Assembly (NCBI GenBank): GCA_015488875.1
Contig: WFMX01000290.1
Span: 1-15,196 of the forward strand
Direction of reading: 5' to 3'
DNA length: 15,196 bases
From: Campylobacterota bacterium
GTDB lineage: Bacteria; Campylobacterota; Campylobacteria; Campylobacterales; Sulfurovaceae
How positions within the stretch are numbered: position 1 is the first letter of the stretch; every line of letters starts with the position of its first letter. The notes under the pieces were generated by a model. It was not told the origin of the DNA. It ran no database searches and saw only the letters and a list, made by a program, of their open reading frames with translations. Below are positions 1-9,391 of this stretch, piece by piece. A program made the position numbers and the translations under genes.

Positions 1-35
1 GCTTAATATAATTATAATGATTAAAGGAAATAAAA

Positions 36-404
36 ATGGCAACAACTAAAGAAGATGTATTAGAGTTCATCTCTAACCTTACAGTTCTTGAGCTCTCTGA
101 GCTTGTTAAAGAGTTTGAAGAGAAATTTGGCGTATCAGCACAAGCTACAGTAGTAGCTGGTGGTGGTGAAGCAGCAGCAGCAGTAGAAGAGCAGACAGAG
201 TTTGATGTAGTTCTTACAGATGCAGGTGCTAAGAAAATCAATGCTATCAAAGTAGTAAGAGCTATCACAGGTCTAGGTCTAAAAGAGGCTAAATCTGCTG
301 TCGAAGAGGTACCATCAGTACTCAAAGAAGCAGTATCTAAAGATGAAGCTGAAGAGTTCAAGAAGCAAATCGAAGAGGCTGGAGCTAAGTGCGAACTTAA
401 GTAA
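36..404 (+). CDS. rplL: 50S ribosomal protein L7/L12
   Basis: L7/L12 forms the mobile stalk of the large ribosomal subunit and recruits the GTPase factors (EF-Tu, EF-G, IF2, RF3). The 122-residue product shows the usual three parts: an N-terminal helical dimerisation region that binds L10 (about residues 1-37), an Ala/Gly-rich flexible hinge (about 38-54, with VVAGGGEAAAA), and a globular C-terminal domain with the factor-binding segment KVVRAITGLGLKEAK. Length is normal for the family. The ATG at 36 is preceded by AAAGGAA at 23-29, a good ribosome binding site. Bases 1-35 are AT-rich and presumably the rplJ-rplL spacer; no rplJ coding can be confirmed. The gene is first in a run with rpoB and rpoC, the standard bacterial arrangement, and is separated from rpoB by 171 bases holding a hairpin. 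Identity is clear from the sequence. Confidence 0.98.
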   Translation: MATTKEDVLEFISNLTVLELSELVKEFEEKFGVSAQATVVAGGGEAAAAVEEQTEFDVVLTDAGAKKINAIKVVRAITGLGLKEAKSAVEEVPSVLKEAVSKDEAEEFKKQIEEAGAKCELK

Positions 405-412
405 TCTCCTTT

Positions 413-442
413 CTAAGTGTCAAGTTTGCTCTTGGCATTTAG
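413..442 (+). promoter_or_regulatory. rplL-rpoB intercistronic hairpin (attenuator or RNA processing site)
   Basis: CTAAGTGTCAAG (413-424) and CTTGGCATTTAG (431-442) pair in RNA over 12 continuous positions, ten Watson-Crick and two G-U, around the 6-base loop TTTGCT. It begins 9 bases after the rplL stop. What follows (ATCAAATAAAAATTATAC) is not a U-run, so this is not a classical intrinsic terminator. In E. coli the same gap holds a partial attenuator and an RNase III site that lower rpoBC expression relative to L7/L12; a similar role here is inference from position. Confidence 0.6.
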
Positions 443-509
443 ATCAAATAAAAATTATACATCTATCAAGATATAGTGACAAGCTATTAAGGGTCAATAT
501 TTACGCTCT

Positions 510-538
510 TTGCAATAGTTTTTTCGTATATCCATAAC
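510..538 (+). promoter_or_regulatory. possible internal promoter for rpoBC
   Basis: TTGCAA (510-515) and CATAAC (533-538) are separated by 17 bases, each matching four of six positions of the sigma-70 consensus. They lie 38 bases before the rpoB start codon. Such weak matches are frequent in AT-rich sequence, so this is only a candidate for transcription of rpoBC independent of rplL. Confidence 0.25.
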
Positions 539-575
539 CTATAAATCAAATATTACAAATCCTACAAGGTGTCCT

Positions 576-3500
576 ATGTTAAATTCTTTATATTCAGGAA
601 ATAGACTTAGAGTTGACTTTTCTAAAACTCCGAGAGAGATCGAAATACCAAACCTTTTACAGCTACAGCAGAAGAGTTATGAAAACTTTTTGATGTTGGG
701 TGAAAAAGATAGAAGAAACAGTACTATCGAGAAGGTATTTAGATCCTCTTTTCCTATCCATGATCAACAAAATCGCTTGACACTCACATATAAAAACAGT
801 GAAATAGTAAAGCCTAAATATACAGTAAGAGAGTGTATGGAGAGAGGCTTGACCTACTCTGTATCACTCAAAATGAACATCTCCCTGACTATATGGAATA
901 GAGATGAGAAGACAGGCGAAAAATTAGACCCTAAAGAGATCAAAGAACAAGCAGTTTTTGTGAGAGATATACCACTGATGACTGATCGTACATCATTTGT
1001 CGTAAATGGTGTAGAGAGAGTCATAGTAAATCAGCTCCATAGAAGTCCAGGAGTTATCTTCAAGGAAGCAGAGGCTACTACTGTCATCAACAAGCTTATC
1101 TACTCTTCACAAATCATCCCAGATAGGGGATCATGGCTCTACTTTGAGTATGATGCAAAAGATATACTATATGCTAGGATAAACAAAAGAAGAAAGATCC
1201 CAGTGACCATACTCTTCCGTGCTTTGGACTACTCCAAAGAAGATATCATCAAACTATTCTATCCAACAAAAGAGATCACTATCAAAGAGAATAGATTTTT
1301 GACACGATTTGATCCGCAAGATTTCGCAGGTCGTACAGAGTATGATGTCAAAGATATAGATGGCAATATCATAGTATCGGCAGGCAAGAGACTCACAAAG
1401 AAAAAAGCCCAAAAGCTTGTTGCGGATGGTCTGGAGTGGATAGAGTACCCACTAGATCTACTTATGGAGAGATATCTCGCCAAAGCAGTAATAGATCAGG
1501 CGACTGGTGAGGTGCTATATGATGCAGTATCTTCATTAGATGACAACAAACTGAAAAAAATGGTAGAGCAAGGTATAGAGACTATAGAGATAGCCAATGA
1601 TTTGGCTGAGGATACTGATGGCTCCATCATCAAATCATTCATCGCAGATCAGGAGTCGCTACGACTCCTCAAGCAGATGGAAGAGATAGATGATGAAAAT
1701 GTACTAGCCACTATCCGTATCTACAAAGTCATGAGACCAGGTGAGCCTGTCACTCCAGAGGCTGCAAAGACTTTCCTAAGACAACTATTTTTCGATCCTG
1801 AGAGATATGACTTGACAAAAGTCGGCAGAATGAAGATGAATCACAAGCTCGACCTTAATATACCTGAGTATGTCACAGTGATGACCGCTGAGGATATCAT
1901 ACATACAGTCAAGTATCTCATCAAAGTAAAAAATGGTCAAGGGCATATAGATGATAGAGATCACCTAGGAAACAGAAGGATTAGAGCCATAGGTGAGCTT
2001 CTAGGAAACGAGCTTCACAACGGTTTGACCAAAATGCAAAAAGCTATCAAGGATAAGATGACTACTATTAGTGGTACGCTAGATGAGCTTATGCCACATG
2101 ATTTGGTAAATTCAAAGATGATCACCAATACTATATTGGAGTTCTTCTCTAGTGGTCAGTTGAGTCAATTTATGGATCAGACCAATCCACTATCAGAAGT
2201 GACTCACAAGAGGAGACTATCTGCACTAGGTGAGGGTGGTCTCGTCAAAGAGAGAGCAGGATTTGAAGTAAGAGATGTACACCCTACTCACTATGGACGG
2301 ATTTGTCCTATAGAGACTCCAGAGGGTCAAAATATCGGTCTTATCAATACACTTGCTACCTATGCTAAAGTAAATGAATTAGGTTTTATAGAAGCACCAT
2401 ACAAAATAGTTAAAGATGGCAAAGTGACTGATGAGATCATCTATATCACTGCTACTCAGGAGGAGGACAAGTGTATAGCTCCTGCTTCTACAGAGGTAGA
2501 TGAGAACGGCATGATAGTCGAAGATTTGATAGAGACTAGACTCAATGGTAACATAGAGCTAAATGCAGTATCAAGAGTCAACTTGATAGATATCTCGCCA
2601 TTGATGATATCTGGTTCTGCTGCTGCACTCATACCATTTCTGGAGCATGATGATGCCAACCGTGCATTGATGGGGTCAAACATGCAACGACAAGCAGTGC
2701 CACTACTAAAGACTGATGCTCCAGTAGTCGGTACAGGCATGGAGGCTATAGTGAGTCGTGACGCTTGGGAAGCATCCAAGGCGAAAAGAGCAGGTGTAGT
2801 AGAGAAGGTAGACTCGAAAAACATCTATGTGATGGGTGAGGATGAGACGGGGGTATTTATAGACCACTATCCACTAGAAAAAAATATGCGTACCAACCAA
2901 AATACAACTTTTTCTCAGACACCAATCGTCAAGATAGGTACAAAAGTCGTAAAAGGACAAGTGATAGCAGATGGTCCAAATATGGATCAGGGTGAATTGG
3001 CTATCGGTAAAAATATACTTGTTGCATTTATGCCATGGTATGGATACAACTATGAGGATGCTATCATCATCTCTGAGAAGCTTATCCGTGAAGATGTCTT
3101 TACTTCGGTTCATACATATGAGAAAGAGATAGAGGCTAGAGAACTCAAGCATGGCACAGAAGAGATCACTAGAGATATCCCAAATATCAGAGAAGATGAG
3201 CTACTTCACCTAGACGATAGCGGTATCGTCAAGATGGGTACGCATGTCAAGCCAGGTATGATACTAGTAGGCAAAGTGAGTCCAAAGGGTGAGATCAAGC
3301 CAACCCCAGAGGAGAGACTACTCAGAGCTATATTTGGTGAAAAAGCTGGACATGTTGTAAACAAGTCACTATATTGCCCTGCCTCTATGGAGGGCGTGGT
3401 GGTAGACATCAAAGTCTTCACGAAGAAGGGCTATGAGAAAGATGCTAGAGCTATACAAGCGTTTGAAGAGGAGAAATCTATACTAGATGGAGATCATCAT

Positions 3501-4733
3501 GATCAGCTTTTGATGATAGATAGAGAGGAGATGCTTCGTATCACAGCACTCTTGTCTAAAAACAATCTATCCAAAGATGTAGTAGCGAATGGCATCGAGT
3601 ACAAAGAGGGCGAGACTATCCCAGAAGATACGATCAGAGAGATCAACCGTTTTGCACTCAAAGGTGTAGTACAGTCGTACAATGCCGAGGTACAGGGTGA
3701 TTATGAATCTCTCAAAAGCTACTTTCTGAAGCAGAAAAAGAGACTCAAAACTGAACATGAAGAGAAGCTGAGTGTACTAGAGAAAGATGATATCTTGCCT
3801 AGTGGAGTCACCAAGCTAGTCAAGATATACATAGCCACAAAGAGAAAGCTCAAAATCGGTGACAAGATGGCAGGGCGACACGGAAACAAAGGTATCGTAT
3901 CAAATATAGTACCTGAGACAGATATGCCATATATGGTAGACGGTAGACCTGTAGATCTTATCTTGAACCCTCTAGGAGTTCCGAGTCGTATGAATATTGG
4001 TCAGATACTCGAAGTACACTTAGGACTTGTGGGCAAGAGATTGGGTGAACAGATCACAGAGATGTTTGAAGCCCAGCAAGAGACTTTGGTAGAAGATCTC
4101 AGAGCCAAGATGACAGAGATAGCAGATGTCGCCAAGCTAATGAATGCCAAAGAGACTCTAGCGAAACTCACGGATGATGAGTTACTGGTGTATGCTAGAG
4201 ATTGGGCAAATGGTGTGAAGTTTGCGGCCCCTGTATTTGAGGGTGCAAATCGTGCAGAGTTTGATAAACTATTTGAACTTGCCAAGATAGATGCAGATGG
4301 TAAAACTGAGCTTTATGATGGCATGACAGGTGAAAAGATGATAGAGCGGGTCAATGTAGGGTATATGTATATGCTCAAACTGCACCACCTTGTAGATGAG
4401 AAAGTACATGCTAGATCTACAGGTCCATACTCACTAGTGACACAACAGCCAGTCGGTGGTAAAGCACTATTTGGTGGACAGAGATTTGGAGAGATGGAGG
4501 TTTGGGCATTGGAGGCGTATGGTGCGTCACATATACTCAAAGAGATGCTTACTATCAAGTCAGATGATGTCGAGGGTAGGGCGAGAGCATATAAAGCTAT
4601 CACAAAGGGTGAGAGTGTACCTGCATCTGGTGTGCCTGAGACTATGTTCGTCTTGACGAAAGAGCTTCAAGCTCTAGGTCTTGATGTAGAGTTGTATGAG
4701 AAGAATAATGAAGTGGAGAGCGAAGATGAGTAA
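576..4733 (+). CDS. rpoB: DNA-directed RNA polymerase subunit beta
   Basis: RpoB forms one pincer of RNA polymerase and, with beta', the active-site cleft; it binds alpha, sigma and nascent RNA. The 1,385-residue product is slightly longer than the E. coli protein (1,342), with a lineage-typical charged stretch around residues 270-390. Visible landmarks in order: the N-terminal RVDFSKTPREIEIPNLLQLQ; HRSPGVIF; the rifampicin pocket SSGQLSQFMDQTNPLSEVTHK from residue 525, where Q531, D534, H544 and S549 (E. coli Q513, D516, H526, S531) are all wild type; PIETPEGQNIGLI; GDKMAGRHGNKG at about 1095-1106; and the C-terminal clamp segment FGGQRFGEMEVWALEAYG. The ATG at 576 follows AAGG at 566-569, and the protein starts exactly where relatives do. 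The stop (TAA, 4731-4733) lies inside the first codons of rpoC. Identity is certain from motifs. Confidence 0.99.
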   Translation: MLNSLYSGNRLRVDFSKTPREIEIPNLLQLQQKSYENFLMLGEKDRRNSTIEKVFRSSFPIHDQQNRLTLTYKNSEIVKPKYTVRECMERGLTYSVSLKMNISLTIWNRDEKTGEKLDPKEIKEQAVFVRDIPLMTDRTSFVVNGVERVIVNQLHRSPGVIFKEAEATTVINKLIYSSQIIPDRGSWLYFEYDAKDILYARINKRRKIPVTILFRALDYSKEDIIKLFYPTKEITIKENRFLTRFDPQDFAGRTEYDVKDIDGNIIVSAGKRLTKKKAQKLVADGLEWIEYPLDLLMERYLAKAVIDQATGEVLYDAVSSLDDNKLKKMVEQGIETIEIANDLAEDTDGSIIKSFIADQESLRLLKQMEEIDDENVLATIRIYKVMRPGEPVTPEAAKTFLRQLFFDPERYDLTKVGRMKMNHKLDLNIPEYVTVMTAEDIIHTVKYLIKVKNGQGHIDDRDHLGNRRIRAIGELLGNELHNGLTKMQKAIKDKMTTISGTLDELMPHDLVNSKMITNTILEFFSSGQLSQFMDQTNPLSEVTHKRRLSALGEGGLVKERAGFEVRDVHPTHYGRICPIETPEGQNIGLINTLATYAKVNELGFIEAPYKIVKDGKVTDEIIYITATQEEDKCIAPASTEVDENGMIVEDLIETRLNGNIELNAVSRVNLIDISPLMISGSAAALIPFLEHDDANRALMGSNMQRQAVPLLKTDAPVVGTGMEAIVSRDAWEASKAKRAGVVEKVDSKNIYVMGEDETGVFIDHYPLEKNMRTNQNTTFSQTPIVKIGTKVVKGQVIADGPNMDQGELAIGKNILVAFMPWYGYNYEDAIIISEKLIREDVFTSVHTYEKEIEARELKHGTEEITRDIPNIREDELLHLDDSGIVKMGTHVKPGMILVGKVSPKGEIKPTPEERLLRAIFGEKAGHVVNKSLYCPASMEGVVVDIKVFTKKGYEKDARAIQAFEEEKSILDGDHHDQLLMIDREEMLRITALLSKNNLSKDVVANGIEYKEGETIPEDTIREINRFALKGVVQSYNAEVQGDYESLKSYFLKQKKRLKTEHEEKLSVLEKDDILPSGVTKLVKIYIATKRKLKIGDKMAGRHGNKGIVSNIVPETDMPYMVDGRPVDLILNPLGVPSRMNIGQILEVHLGLVGKRLGEQITEMFEAQQETLVEDLRAKMTEIADVAKLMNAKETLAKLTDDELLVYARDWANGVKFAAPVFEGANRAEFDKLFELAKIDADGKTELYDGMTGEKMIERVNVGYMYMLKLHHLVDEKVHARSTGPYSLVTQQPVGGKALFGGQRFGEMEVWALEAYGASHILKEMLTIKSDDVEGRARAYKAITKGESVPASGVPETMFVLTKELQALGLDVELYEKNNEVESEDE

Positions 4734-7700
4734 TAGCATAGAAGGTTTGATACCAATTGACCTCAGTAAAGAAGAGAGACCTAAAGATATAGAGGCACTC
4801 CAGCTTCGTGTAGCGAGTCCTGAGAAGGTACTCTCTTGGAGTTATGGAGAGGTGAAAAAGCCTGAAACTATCAACTATCGTACACTCAAACCAGAGAGAG
4901 ATGGACTCTTCTGTGCGAAAATCTTTGGGCCTATCAGAGATTATGAGTGTCTATGCGGTAAGTATAAAAAGATGAGATACAAGGGTGTAGTATGTGAAAA
5001 ATGTGGTGTCGAAGTGACATCATCCAAAGTGAGAAGAAACCGCATGGGGCATATAGCACTCATCGCGCCAGTAGCTCACATATGGTATGTAAGTTCATTG
5101 CCATCTCGTATAGGTACACTTCTAGGCGTGAAGATGAAAGATTTGGAACGCGTACTATACTATGAGGCATATATCGTTATGCATCCAGGTGATGCTAGCT
5201 ACGATAGCGAGGGTTTGACTCCATTAGCTAGATTTGATGTACTCAACGAAGAGCAGTATCAGCAGATACTACAGAGATTTGGAGATACAGAGTTTGATGC
5301 TAGAATGGGTGGTGAGATCATCCGTGAGCTACTTGCCGATCTTGACTTGTCTGATATGTTTGATCAGCTCAAAGAGGATATACAAGCTACCAAATCAGAG
5401 GCGAAGAGAAAGACTATCATCAAGAGACTGAAAGTGATAGAGGCATTTCTCAACTCAGGCAATAGACCAGAGTGGATGATGCTCACACATCTACCAGTGC
5501 TTCCACCTGATCTTAGACCTCTAGTGAGTTTAGATGGTGGTAAGTTCGCCGTATCAGATGTCAATGACCTATATAGAAGGGTTATCAACCGAAACCAAAG
5601 ACTCAAGAGACTTACAGAGCTTGATGCACCAGAGATCATCGTAAGAAATGAGAAGAGGATGCTTCAAGAGTCTGTAGATGCACTCTTTGACAATGGTCGT
5701 AGAGGCAACGCAGTAAAAGGTGCAAACAAGAGACCACTCAAATCACTCTCAGAAGTTATCAAAGGTAAGCAGGGTCGTTTCAGACAAAACTTGCTAGGTA
5801 AGAGGGTTGACTTCTCGGGAAGATCAGTCATCGTCGTAGGGCCTGACCTTAGAATGGATCAGTGTGGGCTACCAAAAAAGATGGCTATAGAGCTCTTCAA
5901 GCCACACCTTATGGCAAAGTTAGAAGAGAAAGGCTATGCCACCACTCTCAAGCAAGCCAAGAAGATGATAGAGAAGCAGGCAAATGAAGTATGGGAGTGT
6001 TTGGAAGAGGTCGTTGAGTCATACCCTATACTACTCAACCGTGCTCCAACACTACACAAACTATCTATACAAGCGTTTCATCCACGACTGATAGATGGCA
6101 AGGCTATACAGCTACACCCACTAGTCTGTTCTGCATTCAATGCCGACTTCGATGGTGATCAGATGGCGGTTCATATACCACTAGGTGATGAGGCTATAGC
6201 AGAAGCCAAAGTCTTGATGCTCTCATCAATGAACATCTTGCTCCCTGCATCTGGTAAAGCGATAGCAGTACCATCACAAGATATGATTTTGGGTCTCTAC
6301 TACCTTACTCTTGAAAAGGCAGAGGTAAAGGGTGAGCATAAACTCTTTGCAAATGTAGAAGAGATAGAGATAGCTTTTGATCAAGCTGCATTGGATCTAA
6401 ATGCACGGATCAGGACAGTAGTAGATGGCAAAATCGTCAGATCTACAGCTGGTAGAATGATACTCAAATCTATCATACCAGACTATGTGCCAGAGAAGTA
6501 TTGGAATAAGATACTCAAAAAGAAAGATATAGGCACACTAGTCGACTATGTATACAAGATAGGTGGTATCAACGATACAGCAGGTTTCCTAGATGATTTA
6601 AAAAATATTGGTTTCAAATACGCCACAAAAGTAGGGGTATCTATCTCTATAGACGATATCAAGATACCAGATCTCAAAGAGCCTAGAGTGGCAGAGGCAA
6701 AAGCACTTGTCAAAGAGATACAGCAACAGTTTGGTGCAGGTCTATTGACAGAGCAGGAGAGATACAACAAGATTATTGATATATGGACAGATGCCAACAA
6801 TGGCATAGCAGAGGCATTGATGGATCTTATCAAAGCTGACAAGGATGGATTTAACTCAGTCTATATGATGGCAGATTCAGGTGCTAGAGGTTCAGCTGCT
6901 CAGATCAGACAGCTCTCTGGTATGAGGGGATTGATGGCGAAATCTGATGGATCGATTATCGAGACACCTATCACCTCCAACTTCCGTGAGGGTCTAAATG
7001 TACTAGAGTATTTCATCTCTACACACGGTGCTAGAAAAGGATTGGCAGATACAGCACTAAAGACAGCGAATGCTGGTTATCTAACTAGAAAGCTGATAGA
7101 TGTCGCACAGAATGTCAAGGTCAATATGGATGATTGTGATACACATGAGGGTGTAGAGGTGACAGACATCGTAGTGGGTAACGAGATGATCGAGCCACTA
7201 AGCGATAGGATATATGGTAGAGTCATAGCTGAAAACATCATAGACCCTATCACCAATGAGATACTTGTAAGCCAAGGCACACTCATTGACGAGGAGATAG
7301 CCAACCATGTCAAAGAGGCAGGTGTCCGATCTGTAGTCATCAGAGCACCATCTACTTGTAAAGCAGTGAGAGGTATATGTGCCAAGTGTTATGGTCTCAA
7401 CATGGCTGAAAACAAATTGGTCAAGCGAGGTGAAGCAGTAGGTGTCATCGCTGCACAGTCCATCGGTGAGCCTGGTACACAGCTGACACTTCGTACATTC
7501 CACACAGGTGGTACTGCGACAGCTGGCAAAGAGGAGAGACAAGTAGTGGCTGGCAAAGAGGGTTTTATCCGTTATTATAATCTCTCTGTATTTAGAAACA
7601 GAGAAGGTAATCTGATAGTTGCAAACAGAAGAAACGCAGGTATCTTACTAGTAGAGCCAAAGATCAAAGCCGTAGTATCGGGTGAACTATTTATCAATAT

Positions 7701-9255
7701 TACACATGATGAAGTGATCATATATATCAAGACTGATGACAACTCAGAGGTCAAGTACAACCTTAGAAAATCAGATGTAGCCAAATCAAATGAGCTTGCT
7801 GGTGTAGCAGGAAAGATAGAGGGCAAACTATATCTTCCATTTAGTAATGGTGAGAAGATAGAAGAGGGCGAATCTATAGTAGAGGTGATCAAAGAGGGTT
7901 GGAGTGTTCCTGGTCGAGTACCATTCGCTAGTGAATTGAAGGTCGAAGATGGAGCTCCAGTGACTCAGCAAGTTCTCGCAGATGCAAAAGGTAGACTCAA
8001 GTACTTCATCCTAAAGGGTGATTATCTAGAGGCTATAGACAACATAAAAGAGGGAGCTCCAGTAGAAGAGAAGGGTCTATTTGCCGTCATAGTAGATGAT
8101 AGCAATCGTGAAGCCGCTAGGCATTATGTGTCAAGAGGCTCAGTCATCAAAGTACCGAACGATGGTGCGGTAGAGAGAGGTGATCTCATATCTGCCCCTA
8201 CTGATGAAGTGAGAGTAGTGATAGCAGAGTGGGATCCATACTCTGAGCCTATCATCGCAGAGCAGAGTGGTAAGCTTAAGTTCGAAGATATCATACCTGA
8301 CATCACAGTGACTGAACAGTTCGATGAAGTGACAGGCGATACTAGACTAGAGCTGAACGAATATATACCAGCAGCATATAAGCCTACTATAGAGTTGGTT
8401 ACTGAGTCTGGTGAGATATTGCGTTATCAGCTTGACCCTAAGACGATACTCTTTGTCAAAGATGGTGACGAAGTAAGTACGGCAGACATACTAGCCAAGA
8501 CACCAAAGGCAGCTATCAAATCCAAGGATATCACGGGTGGTCTTCCTAGAGTTTCAGAGTTGTTTGAAGCTAGAAGACCAAAAGACATAGCCCAGATCGC
8601 ACAGGTGGATGGTGTAGTCAGTTTCGGTAAACCATTGAGGGGCAAAGAGAGACTCATCATCACTTCGCATAGTGGTCAGTTTACAGAGCAGTTCATAGAT
8701 AAAGGCAAGACTCCACTAGTGCATACAGATGAGTTCGTCCATACTGGTGAGAAGTTGACAGAGGGTACTATATCTAGCCATGACATTTTGGCAGCACTCG
8801 GTGAGAGAGATCTATATGAGTATATAGTATCAGAGGTACAGCAGGTCTATAGACGACAGGGTGTTAATATATCCGATAAGCATATAGAGATCATTGTATC
8901 TCAGATGATGAGACAGGTCAAAGTCGTAGACAATGGCAACAGTAACTTCATTGCAGGCGATATCATATCACGAAGGAAGTTCCAAGCAGAGAATGAAAAA
9001 GTCATTAGATTAGGCGGAGAGCCTGCTATAGCAGAGCCTATGCTAGTAGGTATCACTCGTTCTGCAGTAGGTGCAGATAGTATCATCTCGGCTGCATCAT
9101 TCCAAGATACCACCAAGGTATTGACATCAGCATCTATAGCTGGTACAGTAGATGGACTAGAGGATTTGAAAGAGAATGTTGTCATAGGTAGACTCATCCC
9201 TGTAGGTACAGGTATGATAGATGCAGATGCTATCAATATCACGGAAGCTGAGTAG
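4726..9255 (+). CDS. rpoC: DNA-directed RNA polymerase subunit beta'
   Basis: RpoC carries the catalytic Mg2+ of RNA polymerase. The 1,509-residue product is longer than E. coli beta' (1,407), as is usual in Campylobacterota. Visible landmarks: N-terminal zinc site C75, C77, C90, C93; RFRQNLLGKRVDFSGRSVI in the clamp/lid region; the catalytic NADFDGD at residues 472-478 with three Asp; the second zinc site C804, C878, C885, C888; and the bridge-helix/trigger-loop segment VGVIAAQSIGEPGTQLTLRT from about 905. The start chosen is ATG 4726 (MSNSIEGLIP): GGAG at 4715-4718 sits 7 bases upstream, and the residues from an in-frame ATG at 4696 (MRRIMKWRAK) do not look like RpoC. It overlaps rpoB by 8 bases in another frame, so the pair is probably translationally coupled. 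The stop is TAG. No clear intrinsic terminator follows immediately. Confidence 0.99.
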   Translation: MSNSIEGLIPIDLSKEERPKDIEALQLRVASPEKVLSWSYGEVKKPETINYRTLKPERDGLFCAKIFGPIRDYECLCGKYKKMRYKGVVCEKCGVEVTSSKVRRNRMGHIALIAPVAHIWYVSSLPSRIGTLLGVKMKDLERVLYYEAYIVMHPGDASYDSEGLTPLARFDVLNEEQYQQILQRFGDTEFDARMGGEIIRELLADLDLSDMFDQLKEDIQATKSEAKRKTIIKRLKVIEAFLNSGNRPEWMMLTHLPVLPPDLRPLVSLDGGKFAVSDVNDLYRRVINRNQRLKRLTELDAPEIIVRNEKRMLQESVDALFDNGRRGNAVKGANKRPLKSLSEVIKGKQGRFRQNLLGKRVDFSGRSVIVVGPDLRMDQCGLPKKMAIELFKPHLMAKLEEKGYATTLKQAKKMIEKQANEVWECLEEVVESYPILLNRAPTLHKLSIQAFHPRLIDGKAIQLHPLVCSAFNADFDGDQMAVHIPLGDEAIAEAKVLMLSSMNILLPASGKAIAVPSQDMILGLYYLTLEKAEVKGEHKLFANVEEIEIAFDQAALDLNARIRTVVDGKIVRSTAGRMILKSIIPDYVPEKYWNKILKKKDIGTLVDYVYKIGGINDTAGFLDDLKNIGFKYATKVGVSISIDDIKIPDLKEPRVAEAKALVKEIQQQFGAGLLTEQERYNKIIDIWTDANNGIAEALMDLIKADKDGFNSVYMMADSGARGSAAQIRQLSGMRGLMAKSDGSIIETPITSNFREGLNVLEYFISTHGARKGLADTALKTANAGYLTRKLIDVAQNVKVNMDDCDTHEGVEVTDIVVGNEMIEPLSDRIYGRVIAENIIDPITNEILVSQGTLIDEEIANHVKEAGVRSVVIRAPSTCKAVRGICAKCYGLNMAENKLVKRGEAVGVIAAQSIGEPGTQLTLRTFHTGGTATAGKEERQVVAGKEGFIRYYNLSVFRNREGNLIVANRRNAGILLVEPKIKAVVSGELFINITHDEVIIYIKTDDNSEVKYNLRKSDVAKSNELAGVAGKIEGKLYLPFSNGEKIEEGESIVEVIKEGWSVPGRVPFASELKVEDGAPVTQQVLADAKGRLKYFILKGDYLEAIDNIKEGAPVEEKGLFAVIVDDSNREAARHYVSRGSVIKVPNDGAVERGDLISAPTDEVRVVIAEWDPYSEPIIAEQSGKLKFEDIIPDITVTEQFDEVTGDTRLELNEYIPAAYKPTIELVTESGEILRYQLDPKTILFVKDGDEVSTADILAKTPKAAIKSKDITGGLPRVSELFEARRPKDIAQIAQVDGVVSFGKPLRGKERLIITSHSGQFTEQFIDKGKTPLVHTDEFVHTGEKLTEGTISSHDILAALGERDLYEYIVSEVQQVYRRQGVNISDKHIEIIVSQMMRQVKVVDNGNSNFIAGDIISRRKFQAENEKVIRLGGEPAIAEPMLVGITRSAVGADSIISAASFQDTTKVLTSASIAGTVDGLEDLKENVVIGRLIPVGTGMIDADAINITEAE

Positions 9256-9322
9256 TCCTATCCCCAGTATTTCTACAAGGATTACCTCATACTCCCAATG
9301 AATTATGCACGATGGGGGTCTA

Positions 9323-9366
9323 GTGATTTGTGATGCGTGGAGCGTAGCGAAATGCATCGCAATCAC
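9323..9366. repeat. stem-loop with GAGCGTAGCGAA loop motif
   Basis: GTGATT (9323-9328) pairs with AATCAC (9361-9366) and GATGC (9332-9336) with GCATC (9354-9358), with a small 3/2-base internal loop between them. The 17-base apical loop contains GAGCGTAGCGAA (9340-9351), which differs by one base from the GAGCGAAGCGAA motif found in both arms of the large palindrome downstream. It lies 68 bases after the rpoC stop. No U-run follows, so intrinsic termination is unproven; a dispersed REP-like repeat unit is an alternative reading. Confidence 0.55.
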
Positions 9367-9391
9367 CTGTATTTGGATATATAGAAACGAT

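Noticed and set aside
343..537. 64-codon plus-strand frame overlapping the rplL end and the spacer
   Set aside because: It begins within rplL in another frame, runs through the 413-442 hairpin, and has no family resemblance.
2148..2231. Possible rifampicin resistance in rpoB
   Set aside because: The key pocket residues (Q531, D534, H544, S549) are all wild type.
4696..4725. Upstream in-frame ATG that would lengthen RpoC by 10 residues
   Set aside because: The extra residues MRRIMKWRAK are unlike known RpoC starts and arise from the end of rpoB in another frame; ATG 4726 has the better ribosome binding site.
9256..9322. Intrinsic terminator directly after rpoC
   Set aside because: No stable GC-rich stem followed by a T-run is present; CCCAAT/ATGGGG pairing is too weak. 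Termination is more likely at the later hairpins or by Rho.
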